A stretch of 64,000 nucleotides of DNA from Ampullaceana balthica (GCA_944989445.1 CALYLW010000125.1:2120366-2184365), one strand, 5' to 3'. Counted from the stretch's first letter, positions 1 to 12,618 are shown. The notes: a model not told the origin generated them from the letters alone. Made by a program: numbers and translations.

Positions 1-1779
1 CACTAATATCCACCGATATACAACGTCCGATCATATCATTATGAAACTTTTTATACTCCTCTGACAAACATCTTTGCAGAAATTCTAGTTCTTCTCCTGA
101 TATAAGATACTGTTCTGTGTGGATCTGATTCTCCTCCATAAATTTGTCTACTGCTTCAATGATATCATACATGCATTTACGCAGTGCAACAATCAGTATA
201 TTGTTTTTCATAGCGTCGAGTCTAATAACTGAACAAGTTTTGCTATCTCTGTTTCCAAGAAATTTTGTGATGAACTCTGTGCCTTTCGGAGATTGAAAAA
301 TAGAAATTGCTGGACCAACTGGTTTTTCCTTCACCTCAATTTGTTTTTTCACGAAATCAATAAATTCGTTTGAAGTGCTTGAGTTATTAACTGGAAAACT
401 GTGCAATATAACATTACCATCTTTGCTCTCTACAAATGCAGGATGAATTTTTTTCACAAACTTTTTGTTGATGAAATTTGAAACACCCAAGTTTTTTAGT
501 AGGTCTATAGCTTCAGGCTGAAAATGTTTCTCATTTAGCAATATCTTTTCAAACTTTAATATTTTTTCAGAAAGCTTATTTTTAGCATCCTTAAGATTTT
601 CTTCCGTGCCTTTTAATATTATATTTTCACTTTGGAAGTCTGTCTCAACATTTACGTCTTTGAAGAAGTTTAGGGTGTTAAGAATTACTTTTTCATGTTC
701 CTTCAGGGGAAGGGAATCTGCAATTATGGTTGAACAGTTTTCTATGTCCATTTTATCTCCATCAATATTCTTATTTTTAATTTCTCGATCAGTTTTGGAT
801 GTTGCATTGTCCTGCTTGTTCGTGGTCGTCATATTCTCTAAATTCTCTTCAATCTTAATCTTGCTTATTCTTCGTTTTATTTTTTTGCCATTTAAATATG
901 TTGTATTCTTTTCTAGACTATGACGTTTTTTCCTTTCAATCTTTTTCTCACCTTTCTCATCACCTTTTTTAGATGTTTGATCCTGATCTTTAATTGGTGT
1001 TGTCTTTTTTAGTTTTTTCTCTCCTTCTTCTTCTTTTTCTGACTTTCGTTGTTTTTTAATTTGACGTGTTTTCTTTTTTAATTTGCTATCATCACTTTCA
1101 TCATCTTCTTCTTCAGATTTTTGTTGTTTTTTAATTTCACTTTTTTTCTTTTTTCTTTTACTATCATCACTTTCATCACCTTCATCAGATTTTTGAGATT
1201 TTTTAATTTGAATTTTCTTTTCTTTTCTTAGACTATCCTCATTTTCATGATCATCCTCTTCAGATGTTTCTTTTTTTTTAATTGGCCTTCTCTTCTTTTT
1301 TATTTTACTATCCTCGATTTCATCGTCATCTTCTTCAGATTTTTGGTATTTCCTAATTTGAATTTTCTTCTTTTTTATTTTACTATCATCATTTTCATCA
1401 CCATCTTCTTCAGTTGTTTGTTGTTTTCTAATCTGACTTTTTTTATTGTCTAATTTCTTCTCATCTTGTTTTGGATGTTTTCCTGTACTCGGACTACTCC
1501 TCCTTTTTACTTTTTGTTTTTTTTCGTCTTTTTCAGATTCTTCATCACTTTTATCATAAATCTCATTTTTCTGTTTCTTGACGTTACCTTCTTCATCTTT
1601 GGCACTAACCATATTTTTATTTTGCTTTTTGAAAGTATTGTCTTTGTTTTTGGTGGGTTTTTTTGCACTTCCAAAATGTGTTTCATAAGCTTCAGTTGTA
1701 AGACAGTGGTGAAAATAGTCTATTTTTATCTTTTTCCCTTCAAGTTCATGCCTTGTTTTATTCAAAATAAATTGTATTG
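1..1779 (-). CDS. Gene 1, coding exon 5 (RRM 4 end, Lys/Glu repeats, KH-like), open at edge
   Basis: Acceptor ttgttatttccgcag ends at 1780. From there the frame is open for 592 codons to position 1, with no stop. It completes RRM 4 with IQFILNKTRHELEGKKIKID, then a highly charged Lys/Glu region with tandem repeats, then a folded-looking region (KVILNTLNFFKDVNVETDF..NIILKGTEENLKDAKNKL) of the strand-helix type seen as KH-like units in PARP14. The large 3' exon matches the neighbour gene, whose KH, macro and most catalytic sequence is also one long exon. Confidence 0.75.
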
Positions 1780-4700
1780 CTGCGGAAATAACAAGATAAT
1801 AAAATAACTTACATTTTCAACAGAACAAATAGATCATGTAATTTTTTTTTGTATAAAATATTTTACTCAATTGTTGATAGCTTTTCGCTCACTTTTAATT
1901 AAGTACCTTAAAATTTTATTTAAGCATTATGGAATTTATTATTCAGGAACATTGATTTAAATAATAATTTAAGAAAATTAAATCATATATTTAAATTTGA
2001 GGGTTATACCTAATTAATTGTTCACATTTCCTATCGATATTAAACATGTAAAAATAAAGCAAGTTGCGTTGATATGAAATAAAACAAAAACACATTTTAA
2101 AAATAGTTTTTCCCTTTAGACTTTAGATAAATGAGGATTACACTAAAAAACCTAGTAAGTCAGTTTCTCCGGGAAAATGAGTTACTGCACTTTCCTGGTT
2201 TAAATGGTAAACCTCTACAGTGTTCTTTCGCTGTGGTCATTTCAACCCGACTAAACACACGGAGTCGCTAAAACATAAATGCATTTCACTCAAAAACTCT
2301 AAAAAATGAATAAGCATGTTTTGCAAGTGGACTCATCAAATAAGAGGCATGGCTCCAATTAAATGGTCAAGTTCAAAAGAATTCATCACAGGTTCCTACA
2401 AACGAAACCCCAGTTGACGATACCAAAGGAGGTTTTGCGATCCATATTTTGTCCACAACATTATAATTATACGAAGGTAAACAAGAAGAGAAAATTCAAT
2501 CATTTACAGAAGCATATTATTATTGCTTTCGTTAGCAAGAAAACTTACAATGGTGAGCCTAAGCAAGGAGGGTTGTTTAATGGTAGTTTTAAAACAAATT
2601 CTAAGTACAGACTGTGTGCCAGTTTCCTCTGAGTTATAGATATCATCTAGGCGAGCAACTTTCAAACTTTCCGAAAACAAGTTTCATGGGTCTGTTTTAT
2701 CTAACAGTTTATCAGAATATTGGAGCAGTAAGCTCAGTGCACTAGTAATTAACTAGTACCTGTTTATTTTCCTTGATAATTGAACCGACTTCGCATGTCT
2801 AGTATGGGTGAATAATAACCAACGACTTGTCCCATATTTGGGCTAAAAAAAACTATTTGGACCATCCCGTAAGTTTATAAAATCCAATTCGGTATTAGTG
2901 CACTGACTAACCTTGCTCATTGTGAAATAGCTTTTCTTATCAACAATGGCTCCTATTTTGTTGCAGAAAAAAACACGTATTATAGCTAAAAGAGATTAAT
3001 TTGATTCCCTATGCCATCTATTATTTTTTACATCCATGTAGCTACTGAAATCTTTTTCTATAAGATCGTATCTTGAGACGTCTTTAAATGTCCACGGGTA
3101 CAGTACATTTTATTCACATTCCAGAGCCCTTTATATAGCATCTAAGTCATCAGGATCATTATTGTTACTAGTACGATAGCCTTCGATGATAATTTTCTTG
3201 AGGTTTCTGAAACTTCCATACCCCAAATTGGTCTTAAGAGAATAAAATTTCATGTTCATGGCTGCTTTAGTTGCCCTATTGTGTTAGCTATACTCAGATG
3301 TCAGTTAGGATAATGAGGTTGATAATATTGTGCATTAATTATGATGGGGACTATTGTTTTTCTATTCATTTGTAACTTTGAACGGTATAATCAAGTTTAA
3401 ATTTTAACAAGTTAACATGTACAAATTGTGACACTTGAGTGATCAACATGAAAGCGCAATTTAGGAGTAGTGCAAGGTTATAATCGTATGCCTGAACTCT
3501 GTGAATTCTAGAAACATTTTCCAAATTAAGTAAGAGGCTCTGCAAATTAGCTTTAGTGGGTTTTTTAAAAATTATAACCGCGAGAGGAGTTGAGATCCTG
3601 GAAAATCACAGCAACTAAAATATAAGTGATAAGGATATACAATGGAACCTCTCATAACGAGCATAATTCGTTCCAGAATCGTACTCGTTAAGCGAAACAC
3701 ACGTTAAACGAAACAAGTTTTCCTATAGAAATCAATGTAAGATACGATAATGCGTTCCATGCAAAAAAAATACGCATTTTCAAAAAAAATTGTATTAACC
3801 TTCAAATAAAATTACTTATGAATTGTTAAGGAGTGTAATAACTTCGAATACAATCTAGATTTGAAACAAAAAACGTCAATAAAAATATAACAACTAATTA
3901 ATCATTTTTAACTGTAAAACTGTCTAAAGACATTATTTTTTTATTGCCGACGCTTCAAAATTTGAAGAAAATGTGTCACAGCATTATCATTTTGGCATGA
4001 ATAACCCCCTCTCTTATTAAATTGATGCTTCTCAATGTACGATGCAACAGCTTTCAGCATTTTTCTTATTGCGCTAGAAGATTGTTGCTCTGCTCTGTCT
4101 CACTTTTCAATGATTATACGTTTAATTGTAACAGTTTATTTCCTCTCTTATGATAGTCTTCTTATTTTTTTTTCTTATCAGATATTTTAGCACATGTTAT
4201 TACAATATGCACATAAAAAAGGTACGAGCACTCTCTGAATACAAAATTTGTAAAAAAAAACGGGTGATCACACACGAAAACAATTCGCGAACAAACCGAG
4301 TGCTAAACACAGAATATTGCATCGGCGCATAAGTCGAACTTCTGAACATCATAACATTCGTGATTATCCGTGCATGGATTGCAACGTGTATTATCTGCTA
4401 TGTATGTTTTCCCCACCATTATCAAATTTAATACATTTTACTGTTATATACGTATCAAGTGTTACAGCAAGATATATTTTATTTTTTAACTCATTGATGT
4501 ATACATTTACTTTCTTAGTAAATGTTAGAGCACTTAGAGGCTATTGCATTAATTATAAACACTTTTAAGAGGCTGCCCTTAACATACATTTATTGTGTAA
4601 TCTATAAATTGAATGTATTGTATATTTTATGACAACAATAATTATGTTTTAAATGTTAACTATACTCTCTGTATTTACCATTGATGAATGAGCATGTCCG

Positions 4701-7700
4701 ATAATAGATAAGTAAAATACCAAACGATGCTGGGGGCATCAAGATTCCATACATTTTTGGTTACCTCATTACTTAACCTTTTTGGGCATTACCATCTATA
4801 ACCTCACCTTCTAAATTAACAAAAGTTGCAACAGCTTTTTGAGGACTGATTCGATTGATTGGTGGTATCAACATTCCAGGGTTTCCACCACTTCTTTTAC
4901 TAGACAAATAACGTTCAATTGTGTCATTATCAGTTTTACTTGAGATTCCAGTAATCAAAATTTGGTTGCTTGTCTCCACTGGTGCAGCTATAAGGTGAAC
5001 TCCAGAGAATTCAAAAGAACATTTCCAAATAATTTTTGCCAGATTTGCTGAAAAGCAATTGTTACCTAATTAAATATGTTTAAAATTATAAATAAAAAAA
5101 TTTAAAAAAGTTTATTACAATTGGAGAAAAAATGATTCAAATGTATAAGATTAATAATTTTTAGTAATGTATTTTTTCAATTTTAAAAAATGTGCTTTGA
5201 AGAGAAGAGTAGAACAGTTTAGTGTGGCCCTCAAAATAAATAAAAAGGGGGAATATTTAACTTAACTATTAACATTTAATACCAATTTGAGTAGTAGGCT
5301 ATACTTTTTAATTAAATTTAAATGAAATTTAAAAATAATGAATCTTATTTCTTAACAACATTGAACTATGGTAAAGGTTTAAGAACAGTCTTCAGAGAGA
5401 AAATTTTAGTATTGCAATAAATAAACTTTCAATTTATGACAAAAACAAGTAATAACATGAAGAATATAAGGGGAGAATAGATAGACTAATAAAATACTTT
5501 CTACCTCCATGACACTGATCCGGATTCCATTTAACGATCAAAGATCGAGGTTCATCATATTGTAAAATATCAACTTCATCAAATTTTAGGCGTTTAGAAA
5601 GGAGAATTTTCAGTTTAGATTTATCGCTAGAAGACTCAAAGCAATAGCCATGAAGAGAAATTAGATTTGTATGCCAGTTGAAGTCTTTCTCACGAGCTGG
5701 TGAAACAGCAGCGATATTACTCCTTTCATCATGGCTTACCCGACGAAGTGCTCTGGCATCTAAAATTGAATAAGAAGAGCTTAGTGCTAATGCACTTAAA
5801 TCACAAAACACACATCTTGAGATTTTAAAATTATTTTTTGTCTCTTCAATTATAGCATTTTAATTTTTAAGGCTGAAACAAAATTTGGACCTATTTACAT
5901 GTTATGTTATACAACGGATTGGTCAAAATCAGATGTTAAAAGTACACTGTAGATTGAGTTAGACAAAAATGTGACTTAAGTACTTTTAGCACTAGGGTAT
6001 TCTTATTGAATATGATTACAAAAATGCTTTTATTAAAGAAAAGAAAAGAGATACAAAAAATAAGCGTCTTTATATTCAATATAATAACTGATAAAGGAAA
6101 AACATTTTAATAAATTACTGCCTGTAAATATTTGTTAATGATTCAAGACGAAAATCAAATAATAATACAAAATAAAAGAAACCAAAATCGTAATGAACAT
6201 GGATCTAATTTTGAGGTATAGAGTATGGAGATTTACATAATTGTATAAATTTAGTGTGTAGTTGTAATATTCACGATGCTATGGTTTATATAATTTAATT
6301 ATAAATATTTTGTTTTTGATTATTAAGTATTAACCTCTAAGATAAGCATACATATTCAACAAACCTTTAGCATCTTTGAAAGTAACAAATAAATGCCTTC
6401 TCAGACCATCCAGCATAATGCTGCTTTCAATAAATTGCCCATCACTAATTGACTCATCTTCCAAATACAATAAATAAAAATCCTTCGACTTTGTCACATC
6501 AATAATGTCAAATTTTATAGTTCTCTCAGCCTTTTCAGCTAGATTGAATTCTTCATCAATTGCATCTTCTTCAGTATCATCAGTGAAGTCATTGGAATCT
6601 TCCTCACTTTCAGATTGGGAAGAATCAGTTTTTGTACAACTTAATTCATGTTTTGATTGTGAAATGTTCTGATATTCTTTCAAATTACTTATATTACATG
6701 AATTACGCCTTCTCGGTGCAGCAGCACCTTCAAGGTCGGATGAAGATTCTTCATCTTGCTGTTTCTGTAATTCTTTTTTTATTGAATTTGACTTTCTGGT
6801 CGTTGGAGGTTTCTCTTCATTTTCTGAGCTTTCAGATGAACTCTGTCTCTGATCTTTTGTGGACCGTCTTGATGATTTGATGATATTTTTATTTTCTTTC
6901 TTTTCTGCTGAACCAAGAGATTTCTCACCAGTTAATCTGTAGAGTTTCACTGTATGTCCCTCAATGGTTAAATAATTGCCTCTTTCTAAAATTATATCTA
7001 CAGCTGAAAAATAGTTCAAGATTTAAAAAATTAAGTTATTTATATTTTAACTATCAACTACAATAATATTTTAAAACATATCAATATCCTCTTTAATATG
7101 GTGTTACAAATTATGTTTTTAAGTTAAAACATAAATGCGATAGGAAATACTAAATAAAAATTAAAATTGTACGACTAAGTTCATTTTATACTAGCAGACC
7201 CGTCGTGTGTTGCAATGCTCTCAGTAAAATTCATAAATTTAAAGAAACCAATGAGTGGAATGTTTTTTAAAAAATCTGCCAGAAACCTTCGCGGAATTAT
7301 GCAAAAAAAAGTCAAAGTTTCAAATCAAACGGATAAATAAATTAATAATTAAATAGCTTACAAAAGAAGAAACGATATTTAGGGCCCCGGTCCCAAAATG
7401 AGGGATAATTTAATTTTTAATGCCATTATACCTAGGCTATATTTCTCAATATCTGTAAAATTGAATAGGGAATACAATTATTAACTTGCAGTAAAAGAAG
7501 ACATTTGGGACCCCCAGCTCCGAGGGAATGACATTAGGAGTTCAGTGCCATGTAGTAATTTAATAAAGGCTCTTATGTTTTTATACACTAAGTTTGGTCA
7601 AAATCCAGTTATTTTCTCATAAGCTAACGCTGAAACTAATTTTTATATAACTAATATAGGGGGAAAACTGACATTAAGGGGCCACCGGGCCCATTCGGTG

Positions 7701-10700
7701 CAAGATGTAATTTCAAAAACCTCTTCATTTTAAATCAGTTTCATAATGAACGTATTTCTCAAGGTCTTTAAAAAAACTAAATTTTATATAGCTCATATAA
7801 ACAAAAAACGACATTAAGGGCCCCAGGGGCCCATTTTGTGCAAGACATAAAGTTCAAAACACCTGTTCCTTTCAATATGGATAATAATTAGGGGTCTACC
7901 GATATGCCTTTTTGCCGATATTGCCGATACCGATATTACCGATATTTTTTTTGCCGATATGAGTGCCGATATGAGTATTTGTTAGGACAAAAACCAGCGG
8001 TAATATTTGATGACGTCATTTTTAAATTTATCACTCGTAATTATTTATCTTTTATATTAGGGGACTACCGATATGCATTTTCGCCGATATTACAGATATT
8101 TTTTCCCGATATGAATATTTGTTAAGACAAAAACCAGCGGTCTTATTTGATGACATCATTCTTAAATTTATCACTCCTAATTATTTATATTTTATATTAG
8201 AGGTCTACCGATAAGCATTTTTGCAGATATTACCAATATTTTTTTCCGATATGAGTGCCGATATGAGTATTTGTTAGGACAAAAATAACAGCTGTCATAT
8301 TTGATGACGTCATTCTTAAATTTATCACTCGTAATTATTTATATTTTATTATTAAAGGGTCAGCCGATATCCAGTTTTGCCGACATTACCGATTTTTTTT
8401 TCCCGAAACGAAGTTTCCGATGTGTTTACAAGTTCCAGATCATGACATACATAGGACTCATAACAAAACGAACCGTCCTTTATAAAAATGTACAAGCAAA
8501 ATTACGAAGTTCTTTTGAAACTTCAACATTGACTCATAATTATTAATTCAAGCCAATAGTTTAATGGCTTTTGCACACGGCCACCTTTTATGAATGAAAC
8601 AATGAGATCTAATAGTAATAGAGTGAAAATGAGGTTGAAGGTTGAATGGTTGCCAATGACAACAAGTCTTCACACGGTACATTTTGTTATTCCATACGAA
8701 ACGAAATGTTTTAGACATCTGCGATTATGCGTGCATCTTTGCTATTAGAGCAATTACGTGAACATAATGTTTACATGTTATACATTTATTAGAGATATTA
8801 CGGTATACTTGGCATCGGCACTATTTACACAGTATTTCTGAGTATACGAAAATCGGCCGATACCTAAACAATATCAAAGCACATGGCAAACTGTATCGTG
8901 GTTACACATTTTAATACTAGGACTCTTTTGACTATTTCAATACCGGTATCGGGGTCGATATATTAATTGGTCGAGATATTGTAAATCTAAATGATAGTTT
9001 TTTTGTTTCCGTTTTTTTTTGGGGTCAAAATGTCACTTCTTATGAAATATCGGTGTCGTCAATATCGGGACCTTTACATGCTACCGATACCGATATTGCC
9101 GATATCCAGATATCGGTGCCGATATATCGGCCAGCCGATATATCGGTAGACCCCTAATAATAATGGATGCATTTATCATTATTTTTCAAGATAGTTAATA
9201 AATGAATTGGGAATAAATCATTAAAAGTTTAAGAAAAAAGGAATTTTGGGCCCCTAGGCCCGAAGAAATGGACATTAGGAGTTTATTGCCCTATAGTATT
9301 TTAATATTGACTGTCAAGTTTTTATATACAAAGATTAGTTAAGATCCATCAATTAACACAGTAGCTAACGCTTAAAATAAATTTTATATAGCTCATATAA
9401 GGAAAACATAACATTATGGGCTCCCGGTGCCCCATGAGTGTTATGAGCTTAGTGCCCAATAGTAATTTAATATAGGCTCTTAAGTTTCTATATACCACGT
9501 TTGATCAAAATCCAGTTATTATCTCATTATCTAACGATTAAACTAATTTTATATAGCTAATATTAGGAAAAAATACATTAAGGGGCCGCGGAGCCCATTC
9601 GGATCAAGAGGTACATTTCAAAATCCTCTTCATTTAAATTCAGATTCATCATGGGTAGTTTCTCAAGATCGTTAACAACAGAATTGGAAATAATATCTTA
9701 AAGAAAACCAAAAAAAAAGACATTTGGGGCCCCCGGCCCTTTCGGTGTCTATATGTATATTTTAAAATGCTGTTCATTTTATTTCAAGTTCATCTAGGAT
9801 ATATTTCTCAAGATCGTTAAGATTATAATGTGAATAAAACATCTTAAAATATATGAAAAAAGACGTTAGGGACCCCCGAAGAAATAAACATTAAAAGTTC
9901 AGTGTCATTAAGTATTTTAATTTGGGCTACCAAGTATTTATATACAAATTATTGGTTAAAATCCATCCATTTACTCCGTAGCTAACGCATAAACTAATTT
10001 TAATATATCTAACATGAGCAAAAACGATATCTATTGCCCCCGGGCCAATTCAATGTAAAAGATTATTCTTTAAACCTATTTTCATTTCAATCAAGTTCAT
10101 AATGCATGCATTTATTTGTATTTCTGAAGATCTAAAAAAATTGAATGGTAAATAAAATATACAACGTTTAGTAAAAAAAGACGTATGGGGCCCCAATCCT
10201 CGAGAGAAAGGACATTAGGAGTTCAGTGCGCCATAGTAATATCTATATAGACTTTTAAGTTTTTATATACAAAGATCGTTAAAAAAAGAATGGGAAATAA
10301 TATCTTAAACTTATTTTTAAGAAGACAATTGGGGCCCCAGCCCCGAAGAAATAAATATTATATCCTGAGTGCCCTTTGTGATTTGAATATGGGCTTCCAA
10401 GTTTTTGTCTACAAAATTTGGTTAAGATCCATTCATTTATTCAGTAGCTAGCGCATAAACTAATTTTTATATAGCTCATATAAGGAAAAATGGATATTAA
10501 GGGCCCCAGGGCCCATTTAGTGCAAGATAAAAAGTTGATAACACCTGTTTATTTCAATCAATTTTACAAGAATATATGTATCTATATTTTTCAAAATCTT
10601 TAATAATTAAATGGGGAATAAAATTGTAAACGTTTATGAAAAAAGACATTTTGGACCCCCAGTCCCGAATAAATGGACATTAAAAAATTAATGCCCTATA

Positions 10701-12223
10701 GCATTTCAATATTCGCTACCAAGTTGTTACATACAAAGTTTGATTAAGATCCATCAATTTACCCAATAGCTCAGGCTTAAACTAATTTTTATATAGCTCA
10801 TATAAGAAAATATTCCCATTATCGGCCCGCGGCGCCCCAAGAGTGGTAAATTTTGAAAAAAAAGTTGCCTATATCCATCCCGGGAGCGTACTCAAAAGTC
10901 TAAAAAAAATTCATGGTGATCGGATTAATTGTTTAATCAGCTATAAAAGACATGCATATATGCATACATACATACATACTTTGATTTTTATATATATAGA
11001 TTGTGATTTTTGAAATATAAGTAAAAAATTAGAGATAGTGATTGTGTCTAGCGGTTTTACTAAGCTCTCATATATTTGTAAAGTAATTTATTGTGTTAAA
11101 GATTGAAGTAGACAAATCAATACCCTTTTGTACTTAACGTGTTACCTTGTTGGGGGATAATGCAATAAAAAATGTATATTGTAAAATTATGCGATATGCC
11201 GAATATATGATTTTTACTCTAAATATATATAAAGGGTCAAACAAAAACACACACACACAGAAAATATATTAATAACTAGCACCAATTTTGTTAACAATTT
11301 GGACACAAGCAAAATTACTTTTAAAAATCAATATTTAAATGTGTTTTGGATAATTGTGGAAGAAATAAATTGAGTGTACTTTTTGGCAGAATGAAATTGA
11401 TCTCCAAATATTGTTAACATATTTATACCGATCTCTCAACAGATTGTTTATTTGCTCATTCGTATGAATGTAAATACACATAGTGGCATGCAGTCTCGGC
11501 TGGTCACGGGTTCGAATCTCGGTGAAGGAAGGAGTTTTCACCCGCGGCCAAGGGTTTACATGAGTTCACCTAGCTCCGAATGGATACGTGACACTAGTTA
11601 TGGAAACAAAGGCGGCAGGGAATAGAGTGGAACCCTTATAGCCGTAGCCTGTGAACTCTGCTTCAATTGCCAATAGACCGGCATGGTCTATCGACGCAAT
11701 ATTTTTCTGTATAGATAAGACAAGACAACAGTGAAATGATGCAGGTTTGGCGTTGTTACTCCAATTAAAACATACGTGCTGTCACTAGGATTTGTTTCAT
11801 TCAGTGCGGTACAATCATAAATGTTCGCTCCAAAATGTCCACAATGCTCTTCGTGTCTTCCTGGTCTGGTATTATCATAATCATTAACTGAAATCTAATA
11901 TAAGGGGATTCTAAATCTAGTAAGTTCAGTCCAAATTTCAACTATCAACTTCGACCACCACGTAATCAATCTCGAAAATTGATATCAGTAATACTCAAAA
12001 TTAAAATTCATTATAGAGTTCATGAAACAGGCGCATTAATAAAGTAATAACCTTCTCTGTCATTGAAAGTAATGACAGCACTACGTTCTTTTCTGTCCAC
12101 ATTAATTTTTTCAACAGGACCACCACCTCTCCGTTTTCTATTAGAAAATATAATTCTTAATTCATCCTCTGTAATATCAGGGGGAAGGTCTTTGATTTTA
12201 AGTTGTTTTTCTTCTTCCTCCAT
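1..12223 (-). CDS. PARP14-like gene 1, 5' part only (runs off the left edge)
   Basis: Five coding exons read right to left: 12223-12052, 7003-6365, 5759-5505, 5047-4808 and 1779-1 (open at the window edge). Every junction is phase 1 with GT-AG signals, giving 1028 residues so far. In order the protein has RRM-like module 1 (about residues 6-80), a Ser/Glu-rich linker (85-215), RRM-like modules 2 and 3 (about 220-400), module 4 (about 405-455), a Lys/Glu-rich repeat region (about 550-720) and a KH-like region to the edge. This order matches the N-terminal half of PARP14-type mono-ADP-ribosyltransferases and resembles the divergent neighbour at 21729-33281. Macro and catalytic domains would lie beyond position 1 and are not seen. 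The chosen ATG follows an apparent 3' splice site at 12239, so an upstream non-coding exon is likely. It could also be a PARP10-like or catalytic-dead relative. Confidence 0.75.
940..1438 (-). repeat. Coding tandem repeat, about 24-25 residues x 6-7
   Basis: Inside gene 1 exon 5 the frame repeats a unit of the form QIKKxQKSEEEDDExxDDSK followed by a run of Lys. About seven increasingly diverged copies span about 500 nt, period about 72-75 nt. Basic and acidic blocks alternate. The repeat keeps the reading frame throughout, which argues for selection on the protein. Confidence 0.7.
2998..3260 (-). pseudogene. Unrecognised decayed coding-like stretch
   Basis: One minus-strand frame from an ATG near 3260 reads MNMKFYSLKTNLGYGSFRNL and on through KKIIIEGYRTSNNNDPDDLD, then continues in the same frame past two stops to YPWTFKDVSRYDLIEKDFSS and a final stop near 2998. 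The composition looks protein-like rather than random, but I cannot assign a family. It sits inside an intron of gene 1 on the same strand and could be a transposon or retrocopy remnant. Confidence 0.22.
3640..4110. mobile_element. pogo/Tigger-like DNA transposon fragment
   Basis: The left edge CAATGGAACCTCTCATAACG resembles pogo/Tigger terminal repeats (CAGTGGAACCTC type). On the minus strand, 4100-3945 reads as an open helical tail (SSSAIRKMLKAVASYIEKHQ) ending at a stop near 3945, the position expected for a transposase C terminus relative to this edge. No matching right end was found. Confidence 0.35.
4808..5047 (-). CDS. Gene 1, coding exon 4 (RRM 3 end, RRM 4 start)
   Basis: Acceptor attgcttttcag ends at 5048; donor GAAG|GTGAGG follows 4808; length 240, phase 1 to phase 1. 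It encodes NLAKIIWKCSFEFSGVHLIA (helix 2 and strand 4 of module 3), then NQILITGISSKTDNDTIERY (strand 1 and helix 1 of module 4) and strand KAVATFVNLEG. The GTG at 4979 is internal to the exon, not a start codon. Confidence 0.72.
5505..5759 (-). CDS. Gene 1, coding exon 3 (RRM 2 end, RRM 3 start)
   Basis: Acceptor attcaattttag ends at 5760; donor GGAG|GTAGAA follows 5505; length 255, phase 1 to phase 1. It continues strand FVTFKDAK into DARALRRVSHDERSN (helix 2), then KLKILLSKRL..FDEVDIL and the strand SLIVKWNPD of a third module. Reading on past 5505 runs into intron. Confidence 0.72.
6365..7003 (-). CDS. Gene 1, coding exon 2 (RRM 1 end, acidic linker, RRM 2 start)
   Basis: Acceptor ctatttttcag ends at 7004; donor AAAG|GTTTGT follows 6365; length 639, phase 1 to phase 1. 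The exon completes RRM 1 with VDIILERGNYLTIEGHTVKLYRL (helix 2 and strand 4), then carries a Ser/Glu/Lys-rich linker (SSSESSENEE, SESEEDSNDF) that looks disordered, then starts a second RRM-like fold ending in strand HLFVTFKDAK. Confidence 0.75.
7191..11000 (-). mobile_element. Non-autonomous Helitron (about 3.8 kb with insertion)
   Basis: On the minus strand it starts A|TCTATATATATAAAAATCAA at 11000 and ends ..GACGGGTCTGCTAG|T at 7191: a 5' TC, a 3' CTRR end and an A/T insertion site, as expected for Helitrons. A second copy of the 3' end lies at 26597. The body is AT-rich with about 15 GC-rich blocks of the form GGGGCCCC every 130-175 bp, interrupted by a hAT element (7889-9156). No Rep/helicase coding sequence was seen. 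It occupies intron 1 of gene 1. Confidence 0.65.
7889..9156. mobile_element. hAT-like element with terminal inverted repeats and 8-bp duplication
   Basis: Ends are TAGGGGTCTACCGATAT and its inverted copy ATATCGGTAGACCCCTA. It is flanked by identical ATAATAAT at 7881-7888 and 9157-9164. The left part repeats the terminal motif at about 7891, 8060, 8201 and 8355 in units of about 140-170 bp, each with GATGACGTCATT or a one-base variant. Inserted in the Helitron above. No transposase seen. Confidence 0.75.
11480..11735 (+). mobile_element. tRNA-derived SINE, copy 1
   Basis: Contains the Pol III B-box-like GGTTCGAATCT at 11509-11519, followed by a body (CCTAGCTCCGAATGGATACG..TAGCCTGTGAAC) shared with the better copy at 61941-62230, and ends in ATAGATAAGACAAGACAA. 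The 5' A-box half is degraded. Confidence 0.65.
11736..12051. other. Intron 1 of gene 1, proximal part
   Basis: AT-rich sequence between the SINE and the donor at 12051. I see nothing else in it. Confidence 0.4.
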
Positions 12224-12238
12224 CTCAGTTCAGTGGCT
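12052..12238 (-). CDS. Gene 1, first coding exon (RRM 1, first half)
   Basis: ATG at 12223-12221, followed by an acidic start and the RRM strand-1 motif LKIKDLPPDITEDELRIIF (helix 1), then a GGGP turn and strand 3 SAVITFNDRE. The exon ends AGAGAAG|GTTATT at 12052, phase 1. A good acceptor (tttaatatctttacag) lies just upstream at 12239, so 12238-12224 is probably 5' UTR joined to an unseen leader exon. Confidence 0.75.
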
Positions 12239-12618
12239 CTGTAAAGATATTAAATATTAAAGAGTTTTATTATTGAGATTTGCAGTTCATTTTTATAGTT
12301 TATCATAAATGTTAGATATGGACGAGTTGGACATCATGCTCTTAAGGATTTGAAAATACAACATTTAAATAGCAAGACAACAATTTGAGACTGAGTCCAA
12401 TAAATTCAAATGAAGCTACGGTTTGAAATTGAAATTAATATAATACGTTAAGCTTGAAAATTGAAATCTTTAGCCTTTTGTCATTTTGTCTCACAGACTT
12501 GTGCAACGTTCCATATCATAAACCATCAGGGGGTTCAGTCGCTGGCTGCTGGCTCCTAGGTTACATGCCCAATGTCAAAAGTCTTCAGTGCGGCTTTCAG
12601 CATATCTTTGTAGCGCTT

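Larger units (their letters stand above)
1780..4807 (-). other. Intron 4 of gene 1
   Basis: AT-rich. It holds a decayed coding-like stretch (about 2998-3260, minus strand) and a pogo/Tigger-like fragment (3640-4110). I recognise nothing in 1800-2990 or 4120-4800. Confidence 0.5.

Noticed and set aside
1247..1807. Plus-strand open frames rich in Phe, Leu and Ile
   Set aside because: They are the antisense of the Lys/Glu-rich exon 5 of gene 1; TTT/CTT-rich antisense gives hydrophobic nonsense frames.
7904..8546. Tyr/Arg-rich short frames
   Set aside because: Translations of CCGATAT repeats in the hAT-like element.
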